Shown here one piece after another: positions 26,451-33,202 of a stretch of DNA of 64,000 nucleotides (position 1 is the first letter of the stretch; each line of letters starts with the position of its first letter). The position numbers and the translations under genes were made by a program. The DNA is from Desulfocicer vacuolatum DSM 3385 (GTDB taxonomy: Bacteria > Desulfobacterota > Desulfobacteria > Desulfobacterales > Desulfobacteraceae), in NCBI RefSeq assembly GCF_900176365.1, contig NZ_FWXY01000011.1:62001-126000 (forward strand). The letters are read 5' to 3'. Below the pieces are notes generated by a model that was given only the letters and a program-made list of their open reading frames with translations, ran no database searches and had not been told where the DNA came from.

Positions 26451-26543
26451 TTTTTACACAAACAGTTCCGAACACACAACCTGTAAAAAACTTTTTTTGC
26501 AGTAAGGTTTTTTTACACTTACAGTAAAATATTTTTACACTTA
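26451..26543. promoter_or_regulatory. Cluster of TTTTTACAC elements, possible activator-binding (enhancer) sites
   Basis: TTTTTACAC occurs at 26451-26459, within 26509-26519 and at 26532-26541, and TGTAAAAAA in the opposite sense at 26482-26490. The last two direct copies are about 22 bp apart, two helical turns. The cluster is just beyond the 3' end of the sigma-54 activator gene and behind the candidate -24/-12 promoter. Confidence 0.4.
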
Positions 26544-26586
26544 TCTCCAGTAACGGGCATGCCCTGACGGACACAACATAACAGCA

Positions 26587-28038
26587 TCACTGGAGGTAAT
26601 CTTCCCTGAGCATTTTATATTTTTTCATTTTGTAATAGAGAAGTTGGCGGGAAATTCCCAGGCTGGCTGCAGCCCGTGCAATGTTGCCGGCATGCAGGGT
26701 CAGGGCATCATGGACAGTATCCTTTTCATGGGCTGCTTTTTTTTCAATGAGACTGGGGGGGCGGGGGCGCCCAGAGGCCAATGGGGAGGACGGTGCAGGG
26801 GGGGGCATGGCATCTTCAACAGGTGCCGGCGGGGCGGGAGCCGGTATGACGGAAAAGTGGGACTGGAGGTGACGAAGCTGGATGGTATCACTTGCCCCCA
26901 CAATGTTCATGGCCCCTTCAATGGCATGCTCCAGTTCTCTTACGTTTCCCGGCCAGTGATATGACCGAAATCGAACCATGACGTTGTCAGAGACCCCTTT
27001 GACTGCTTTTCCCATGAGTTTATTGTGTTTATTAATAAAATGGCTCACCAGCAAATCCAGATCTCCCATGCGCCCGGCCAGGGGAACAATATGAATAAAC
27101 ACCACCCCCAGACGATAGAAAAGGTCCGAACGCAGGGTGCCGTTGGCCATGGCCACATGGGGATCTTCATTCACGGAACTGATGATCTTAACATCAATGG
27201 TGGTTTCCTTTAATGCCCCCACTCTTCTTACCTTTCGTTCCTGAAGTACCCGCAAAATTTTACTCTGGAGCCCCACCGGCATGGAGTTGAGTTCATCCAG
27301 AAAAATGGTACCACCATGGGTTTTTTCAAACAGACCCGCCTTGTTCACCGACCCTGTGAACGCTCCCTTGGAAGTGCCAAATAAAATACCCTCCAGCAGA
27401 TTTTCCGGTATGGCCGCACAGTTTACCGGGGTGTATTTCTGGCGACTTCTGGCACTGTGGTTATGGATGGCCCTGGCAAAAAGCTCTTTGCCCGTGCCGG
27501 TCTGTCCATAGAGCATCACAGGGGATGGGGTGTTTGCCGCCATTTTTGCCGAGGAAACCGCCTTAATGAGTTCCGGGTCTTCACCAATGATGGAATCAAA
27601 AAAAATGTCTGTGTCAAAGGCTGTCTGAACAACGGGCATATCTGCAATGGTTTCTGCAAGAACATTGTAATCCCTCACAAAGCAGATGATGCCGATGATT
27701 TTACTGTTCCTTGTCAGGGGGAATGCGCTGTGAACGGTGTTTGCCACTTTTCCCATGCGGGTGCGATAATAAATGGGCCGGTCAATGATGGGTTCGCCCT
27801 TGAAAAGGCACTGCATGATGATGCTGTCATCGTTGGTGAGGTGGTAGACATCTGTGATTTTTTTATGCAGTGCCTCCCGGGGGTCCAGCTCATCAATGCG
27901 GGACATGGCCCGGTTGTAATAGATAATCACTCCGTTAAGGTCTGTGACCAGAACGCCTTCACTGAATTTATCAAAAACAGAGATAAAATCGGCATCTGTG
28001 ACAGCGTGTTTGCAATATTTTGTCTCTTTTTTTGTCAA
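26587..28038 (-). CDS. Sigma-54-dependent transcriptional activator (PAS - AAA+ - Fis HTH)
   Basis: 483 aa. An N-terminal PAS-like sensor (about 15-125), an AAA+ domain (about 145-385) with Walker A GQTGTGKE at 178-185 and Walker B IFLDEL at 245-250, a proline/alanine-rich linker (about 395-435), and a Fis-type HTH at the C-terminus (AAASLGISRQLLYYKMKKY). The sigma-54-contacting loop reads GAFTGS (225-230), not GAFTGA. The layout resembles RocR-type activators of amino acid catabolism. It lies between the transporter operon and the second etf pair, so it likely controls the island in response to a small molecule sensed by the PAS domain. Confidence 0.88.
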   Translation of the reverse strand: MTKKETKYCKHAVTDADFISVFDKFSEGVLVTDLNGVIIYYNRAMSRIDELDPREALHKKITDVYHLTNDDSIIMQCLFKGEPIIDRPIYYRTRMGKVANTVHSAFPLTRNSKIIGIICFVRDYNVLAETIADMPVVQTAFDTDIFFDSIIGEDPELIKAVSSAKMAANTPSPVMLYGQTGTGKELFARAIHNHSARSRQKYTPVNCAAIPENLLEGILFGTSKGAFTGSVNKAGLFEKTHGGTIFLDELNSMPVGLQSKILRVLQERKVRRVGALKETTIDVKIISSVNEDPHVAMANGTLRSDLFYRLGVVFIHIVPLAGRMGDLDLLVSHFINKHNKLMGKAVKGVSDNVMVRFRSYHWPGNVRELEHAIEGAMNIVGASDTIQLRHLQSHFSVIPAPAPPAPVEDAMPPPAPSSPLASGRPRPPSLIEKKAAHEKDTVHDALTLHAGNIARAAASLGISRQLLYYKMKKYKMLREDYLQ

Positions 28039-28074
28039 TTCATTCCTTTTGCGTTGTTATTACATCATGCATCA

Positions 28075-29034
28075 CTATTTGGCTTTCTGGGTTAAACGCT
28101 GCGTTAACAGGGGGACAATTTCAAATAGATCTCCCTCTATGAAATAGTCGCAATTGGATACCATGGCAGCCTCAGCATTGGTATTTATGGCAATGATCAT
28201 ACCAGACATTTTCATTCCGGCAAAGTGTTGTATGGAACCGGAAATTCCACAGGCAATATACACCCGGGGGCTGACCTTTTCACCGGTTTGTCCCACCTGC
28301 ATGGTATAGGGAACCCACCCCATATCCACAGCCACGCGGCTTGCCCCCACAGCGGCTCCCATGGTGTGGGCGCATTGGAACAGCAGATCAAAATTTTCTT
28401 TGCTCTGCATGGCGCGACCGCCGGAGATGATAATATCCGCCTCGGTGATATCTGTTTGGGATGATTGTCCGGGGAGTATTTCAACAGTTTTAAATTTGCC
28501 TGACACCGGTGTGTCAATGGGCATGGAAATCATTTTTGCCTTTGTTTTCACCGGAACCGGGGCAATGACATTGGGGCGGATGCCAAAGAGCTCATGGGAG
28601 CCTGTGACCTGTATGGTGCCGATGGTCTTACCGGAATAGAGTGTGGTGCGGGCAAGGCCTTTTTCCAGATCCACGTCAATGCAGTCCATCACCAGCGGCG
28701 CATCCAATGCCGCTGCAATGCGGGGAAGCAATTCGCGTCCCATGGGGGTGGTCAATGCCAGCAAGGCTTTAATATGGAGGGCCTCCATGGCAGTTATGAT
28801 AGCCCGGGTGTGCTGTTCCGGATTCCAAGGGGTGTGGTCTGCACCGCCGGTGGTGATTTCAACCATGGCATGGACACCATGGGCTTCCAGTATTTCCCTG
28901 AAATTTTCTGCAGTATCGTTAAGTATAAGGGCATATACCTCACGATTTGCGGCTCTGGCACAGGCAATCATGCCCAGATTGGCATCTTTTATCCGGCCCT
29001 TTTTTATTTCAATTACAACTCCTGTTTTTTCCAT
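28075..29034 (-). CDS. etfA: Electron transfer flavoprotein alpha subunit (copy 2)
   Basis: 319 aa. The FAD-binding C-terminal region SPRVYIACGISGSIQHFAGM and the end IEGDLFEIVPLLTQRL are intact. It is well diverged from copy 1 (15997-16947), especially in the N-terminal half. It lies 22 bp after etfB copy 2 and 36 bp before the sigma-54 activator gene. AAGGAAG precedes ATG 29034. Its likely partner dehydrogenase is the DAO-family flavoprotein at 30102-31439 (inference). Confidence 0.92.
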   Translation of the reverse strand: MEKTGVVIEIKKGRIKDANLGMIACARAANREVYALILNDTAENFREILEAHGVHAMVEITTGGADHTPWNPEQHTRAIITAMEALHIKALLALTTPMGRELLPRIAAALDAPLVMDCIDVDLEKGLARTTLYSGKTIGTIQVTGSHELFGIRPNVIAPVPVKTKAKMISMPIDTPVSGKFKTVEILPGQSSQTDITEADIIISGGRAMQSKENFDLLFQCAHTMGAAVGASRVAVDMGWVPYTMQVGQTGEKVSPRVYIACGISGSIQHFAGMKMSGMIIAINTNAEAAMVSNCDYFIEGDLFEIVPLLTQRLTQKAK

Positions 29035-29056
29035 GATTCTTCCTTATTGCCACCTG

Positions 29057-29833
29057 TTAATTAAGAACCTTTGCTTCATTCCGAAGGATGTTCACAAGGG
29101 TCTGGACCTGCTCTGCGGGGGTGCCTGTGATTTCCCGGGCCCGTCGCTCCTGGGCAAAGGGTTCAAGGGAAATAACCGACATGGACGATGGCGACGGGGT
29201 GATGTTTAAATCCTTTACATCAATGGTTTTAACCTCTTTTTTCCGGGCCTTGACCACATCGGGAAAGGTGGGGTAAGAAGGCGTGTTGATGCCTCTTCCC
29301 ACACCCAGAACACAGGGCATGGAAAGATGATAAATATTTTTTCCGCCCCCTTCAGTCTGGGATTCCACTGTGGCGCTGTTTTTTTCCGGTGTAAATTTTA
29401 TCACATTGGAGGCCACGGGGAAACCAAATGCAGCCCCCAGACGGAACATGGTCTGCATCCCTTCCATGTCAATGGATTCTCTGCCGGTGAAAATAATGGC
29501 CGGACTTCCGTCCTGATCAATGGCGGCTTTCAGCGCCCGGGCTGTGAAAATGCTGTCCCTTTGCCTGTCTGTTTTCACCAGTATGGAACGATCTGCTCCC
29601 ATGGCCATGGCCGATCGAAGGGTTTTTTCCACATCTTCGGTGCCCAGGGAAATGGCAATGACCTCCCCCCGGCCCAGATGTTTTTTAAGGGCTGCCGCCT
29701 CTGTGACAGCATGCTCATCATAGGGATTCAAAAGAAATGAGATCTTGTCGTCAATGGTGTTGCCGTCCTTTACCGCAATGTTTGCGGCAGAGTCTGGAAC
29801 ATGCTTTACGCAAACATAAATTTTCATATCCAT
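29057..29833 (-). CDS. etfB: Electron transfer flavoprotein beta subunit (copy 2)
   Basis: 258 aa. It starts KIYVCVKHVPDSAANI and carries the nucleotide loop LGTEDVEKTLRSAMAMGADRS. It forms a heterodimer with EtfA copy 2, directly downstream. Met1 and Met3 are both possible starts; AAAGGTGATG lies about 7 bp before Met1. There is no second quinone oxidoreductase in the window, so both ETFs may feed the one at 13794-15800. Confidence 0.92.
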   Translation of the reverse strand: MDMKIYVCVKHVPDSAANIAVKDGNTIDDKISFLLNPYDEHAVTEAAALKKHLGRGEVIAISLGTEDVEKTLRSAMAMGADRSILVKTDRQRDSIFTARALKAAIDQDGSPAIIFTGRESIDMEGMQTMFRLGAAFGFPVASNVIKFTPEKNSATVESQTEGGGKNIYHLSMPCVLGVGRGINTPSYPTFPDVVKARKKEVKTIDVKDLNITPSPSSMSVISLEPFAQERRAREITGTPAEQVQTLVNILRNEAKVLN

Positions 29834-29903
29834 AAATCATCACCTTTGGATCAAAATACCATTTTCAATATTTGTTGCTGATATTGTCGGCATTTACGAA
29901 AAA

Positions 29904-30015
29904 TAAATATTCGGGTTGGTAATGCAAATGTTTGGGCCGTGATCTGTTTGGGGTATTGCTAAGGGGGGGTGAGCAGGCCAAAACAGATGAAGATGGGATA
30001 CTCACCGAATATTTA
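29904..30015 (-). repeat. R3 MITE-like element, copy 1
   Basis: 112 bp bounded by perfect 11-bp terminal inverted repeats, TAAATATTCGG and CCGAATATTTA. The interior matches the R3 copies at 47347 and 60009 in reverse orientation (GTTTGGGC, GTGAGCAGGCC, GATGAAGATGGG) but is shorter in the middle. No coding capacity. It lies between the second etfB and the flavoprotein gene. Confidence 0.75.
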
Positions 30016-30020
30016 CTACG

Positions 30021-30053
30021 AAAAAGGGACTTGTTTAAAAAAACAAGCCCCTT
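30021..30053 (-). terminator. Rho-independent terminator of the DAO-family flavoprotein gene
   Basis: AAGGGACTTGTTT and AAACAAGCCCCTT pair over 13 bp (one mismatch), followed on the minus strand by TTTTTCG. It is about 50 bp beyond the stop at 30102. Confidence 0.65.
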
Positions 30054-30101
30054 AACGACGTTTTAATTCATCCAACCCATGTCAGAATATGCCTGCATGG
30101 A

Positions 30102-31439
30102 TTATCCATTTACGGAAAAACTGGAGTTGTAATTGATCTCTCTCTTGCGTGAGAAAAATCCCACATCCATTGTTCTGCCTGTGTATTTATAGGTGAACTG
30201 GAAGGGCTCGTTGTCATGGTCCAGACCCTTTTCGCAGGCATCAATGAGTTCTGCCATCATTCGACCCACCACCGGGGCGTTTTTGTATTGATTTCCACTG
30301 GTTCCAACGGCAAGATAAAAGCCGCCAAGGTCTGTTTTGTCATAGACTGGAATCCAGTCATCGGAGCAGTCGTAAAGATCACACACCCCTTTGGACTGGT
30401 TGGGAACTTTGAGCTCTGGAATACGCTTTCCAAGACGATAGCACTGGGCTTTCCACTGCTCATCGGTGAGCTGGTTGTCTTTGCCGTGTCCGCCTTTACC
30501 TGCGTAAAACTCATCGGGATCAACCCATTCCTGGGGATCACAGTCAGGATCTTCGCTGCCGATGAGGAACATGTTGCCAACCTCAGGTCTTACATAGCAG
30601 CCAATGTCACCGTCGGACATGTGGTAACCGTCATTGAGATAATCATATCCGTCTGGAGAGGGACAATGCATGACTTCGTGGCGCAGGGCTTTGGTTTTAA
30701 TGTTGCATCCTTCCCATACACCCTCGGCCATCTTGGTGATTTTAAAGGAGTGGGGGCCACCGGCATTGACCACCACAGGCGCATCAATCTGTGTGCCGTC
30801 TTTCAGGGTAATACCAAGCACCTTGCCGTTTTCGCTGCGAATTTCCACAACCTCGGCATTGAACATGAATGTGCCACCCTTGGCTTCGGCTGCTCTCATG
30901 ATATTATGGGCAGACAGAGCAGGATCATTGACATATCCACCCTCGGCGCAGAAAATGCCGCCTTCCAGCATCTCTGTGGGCTCATCATAAAAAGCAGGAT
31001 CTTCGGGACGTCTCACCGGCCAGAACTTGTGAAGATCAATGGGGGGTACTTTTGCCTTGATGGTTTCATTGTCCCACTCTTCATATTTTACGCCCACTTC
31101 ATCGTAATTTGCCTGGACTTTTTTCCAGTCATGACCTTCGGATTTAAGGAGAAGAGATCCGGTGTTCATGTATTTGGCAAGCCCTTTTTCATCCTCTGCA
31201 TGATCCAGGTAATTTTCCCAGTCCAGCCAGTATTTAAAGCCCTCATAGGCCATGGCCACGCCATCTGCCGTTGAGTAATGGGCCCTTACGATGGCGCAGG
31301 AACCTGCAGTGGAACCTTCTCCGGCATCGGGAAGCTTGTCAACGTTAAGGGTTTTGTAACCCATTTTGCAAAGTTCATAAGCAATGGGGGATCCTATAAC
31401 GCCGGCTCCGATAATGATGGCATCATACTTTTTGGTCAT
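30102..31439 (-). CDS. FAD-dependent DAO-family oxidoreductase (sarcosine oxidase beta / demethylating dehydrogenase-like)
   Basis: 445 aa. The N-terminal Rossmann motif GAGVIGSPIAYELCKMGYKT is followed by the DAO fold, ending near GGFYLAVGTSGNQYKNAPVVG. Members oxidise secondary or tertiary amino acids (sarcosine, dimethylglycine, glycine betaine-derived amines). There is no GcvT domain, unlike the 806-aa flavoprotein at 18179. AAGGAGAG precedes ATG 31439. Placed at the head of the minus-strand island and beside etfBA copy 2, it is presumably an ETF-linked dehydrogenase and not an oxygen-using oxidase (inference). Confidence 0.82.
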   Translation of the reverse strand: MTKKYDAIIIGAGVIGSPIAYELCKMGYKTLNVDKLPDAGEGSTAGSCAIVRAHYSTADGVAMAYEGFKYWLDWENYLDHAEDEKGLAKYMNTGSLLLKSEGHDWKKVQANYDEVGVKYEEWDNETIKAKVPPIDLHKFWPVRRPEDPAFYDEPTEMLEGGIFCAEGGYVNDPALSAHNIMRAAEAKGGTFMFNAEVVEIRSENGKVLGITLKDGTQIDAPVVVNAGGPHSFKITKMAEGVWEGCNIKTKALRHEVMHCPSPDGYDYLNDGYHMSDGDIGCYVRPEVGNMFLIGSEDPDCDPQEWVDPDEFYAGKGGHGKDNQLTDEQWKAQCYRLGKRIPELKVPNQSKGVCDLYDCSDDWIPVYDKTDLGGFYLAVGTSGNQYKNAPVVGRMMAELIDACEKGLDHDNEPFQFTYKYTGRTMDVGFFSRKREINYNSSFSVNG

Positions 31440-31564
31440 TTTCTTTTGCTCTCCTTACACGTCATACCGTAAATGGTATAGTTAATAATTGACAATGATC
31501 CACTGTGATGGGTTATGGCCGGTTTTTCCGTCCAAGGGGGGTGCCATTGAGGCCACTGTCAAGT
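31440..31564. other. Intergenic region upstream of the DAO-family flavoprotein
   Basis: Upstream region that should carry the flavoprotein promoter. ACCGTAAATGGT (31466-31477) is a local palindrome close to the start codon. No -24/-12 element was found. The intergenic gap continues to 32223 and is mostly R1 repeats. Confidence 0.3.
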
Positions 31565-31816
31565 GATACAGCCTTATTTTGACTCCGGTCTGCCCACAAC
31601 AAAGCTTACAAACCAGTGGTCTACACGGGTGTTTCATATAAACTGCCACGGGCAGAAGGCTCTATTTTGACTCGGTCCTGCCCACAACAAAGCTTAAAAT
31701 ACATCCCTGATCTACGGGGAATTTCATATAACCGCCACGGGCGGATCGTATTCTGATCCGGTTACGCCCACAACAAAGCTTGAAATACGCCCCGGTTTAC
31801 GGAGTATTTCATATAA
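31565..31816 (+). repeat. R1 repeat array, three tandem copies
   Basis: Three head-to-tail copies: a degraded one (31565-31641), a second with GGGCAG/CTGCCC (31636-31731) and a third with GGGCGGA/TACGCCC (31726-31816). Each ends in TTTCATATAA, which serves as the start of the next. This is the longest R1 array in the window. Confidence 0.8.
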
Positions 31817-32223
31817 AAAAACGATTAGGGGATACTCACCGTTACGATTTTATGATTTTATTGCCATAAAATCTGAATAAAATTAAAGCAATTTCGATGC
31901 CACAATGAAATTTAAATATATGAGTTGCTGTTACGGCGAAAAACAATCAAAAGGTATTCTGTATCTCTGATACTTAATGTTTTAAATAATGTCAAGCTAA
32001 AAATTGTTTAAAAATATAAAAAATGGTCTAAAAAATTACGGTATTGCAAAAACAATATATTGTTTTTTGTTGTTTTATAAGAAAGCATAGATTAGTCGTG
32101 CACGCTTTCATGCTTTGTTGTGGACAGAGTCGGATCAGAATGTGGCATATTACCATTTTTTATATTCGTTATGGGTGGCGTTTGCTGGCGAATCTGCGGA
32201 TAGTCCGCCGAATCAAAGAGACT
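31817..32223. other. Intergenic stretch with one degraded R1 copy
   Basis: AT-rich sequence with no convincing gene. A degraded R1 is at 32104-32148. GGGATACTCACCG near 31830 repeats 13 bases of the right end of the R3 copy at 29904-30015, possibly a relic of R3. Confidence 0.35.
32104..32148 (-). repeat. R1 repeat, degraded copy
   Basis: The central segment of R1 on the minus strand (GCTTTGTTGTGGACAGAGTC, then GGATCAGAATGTGG) is recognisable; the ends are lost. Confidence 0.45.
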
Positions 32224-33147
32224 TCACACGGTTCCCGATACCACCCGACAAAAAAGTCCAGCTTGTTTTATCTCTTTTTCCATGATTGCCGCCAGTTTAA
32301 GCATATGCTGATTGTCAGGGGGGGCCAGCCTATTTAATTCATATTGTTTCTCCAGCAGGTTGTATTTGTGCGCCCCCAGATTGTGGTAGGGCAACAGCTC
32401 CACATGCTCTATGCCCCGGGCAAGCGTACGGCAAAATTGAGCCAAACGTCCAATGTGGGTTTCTGAATCATTAAAACCCGGGATGACAGGAATTCTGAGT
32501 ATGATCTGTTTATCAGCCAGACACAATTTTTTAAGATTCTTTAAGATTTTGTTACTCTTTTGTCCGGTGCCACGAACATGCTTCTTGTCATCAAGGTGTT
32601 TCACATCATAAAGAAATAGATCTGTATGGGGGATTACTTTTTCAAAATTGTCCCAGGGCAGGCACCCTGCCGTTTCCACGGCTGTATGAATCCCCAGATC
32701 CCTGCATCGTTTCAATATCTCTTTTGTAAAACCAGGCTGCATCAGGGGCTCCCCACCGGAAAGAGTCACGCCACCGCCGGAATTGCGGTAAAAGACAATG
32801 TCTTGTTCCACCGTTTCCATCACCTGGTCGGGGGTCATGACTGCCCCGGCCATCTCCATGGCCCCGGATGGACACTGTTTTGTGCATTCACCGCATCCGA
32901 TGCATAAAGATCTGTCAATTTGCGGCACCTCACCGTTAAACGCAATGGCTGAACAGACCCGGCTGCATTGGCCGCATGAGCGGCAGCGATCATAAAAAAA
33001 CAACGGTTCCGGCATGGGGTTCTGGGAGACGGGGTTGGCACACCATTGGCAAGCCAGCGTACATCCCTTCAAGAAGACCACCGTGCGAATACCCGGGCCG
33101 TCATGGATGCAGAATTTTTGAATGTTGAGAACAGTGTTTGGGGTCAT
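32224..33147 (-). CDS. Glycyl-radical enzyme activating protein (radical SAM)
   Basis: 307 aa. The radical SAM cluster motif CTLACQWC is near the N-terminus, followed by a two-cluster ferredoxin insert (CRSCGQCSRVC and CIGCGECTKQC) and the GGGVTLSGGEPLMQ motif. It uses SAM to place the glycyl radical on its partner, the glycyl radical enzyme encoded 55 bp upstream. ATG 33147 is chosen because AAGGTGAG precedes it; an in-frame ATG 27 bp upstream has no site. The insert is typical of activases for dehydratase-type glycyl radical enzymes, and not for pyruvate formate-lyase. Confidence 0.92.
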   Translation of the reverse strand: MTPNTVLNIQKFCIHDGPGIRTVVFLKGCTLACQWCANPVSQNPMPEPLFFYDRCRSCGQCSRVCSAIAFNGEVPQIDRSLCIGCGECTKQCPSGAMEMAGAVMTPDQVMETVEQDIVFYRNSGGGVTLSGGEPLMQPGFTKEILKRCRDLGIHTAVETAGCLPWDNFEKVIPHTDLFLYDVKHLDDKKHVRGTGQKSNKILKNLKKLCLADKQIILRIPVIPGFNDSETHIGRLAQFCRTLARGIEHVELLPYHNLGAHKYNLLEKQYELNRLAPPDNQHMLKLAAIMEKEIKQAGLFCRVVSGTV

Positions 33148-33202
33148 GCTCACCTTTTTTGCCCCATCTCGCATGAATTCAGTGACAGGGCCATGGAAAA
33201 AT

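Noticed and set aside
29904-30015. A sigma-54 site (GCAAATGTTTGGGCC) upstream of the second etfB
   Set aside because: The GG and GC spacing is off by one and it is part of the R3 repeat sequence.
32044-32337. 97-codon plus-strand frame upstream of and overlapping the activase gene
   Set aside because: It crosses a degraded R1 copy and then the antisense of the activase C-terminus; no coding signal.
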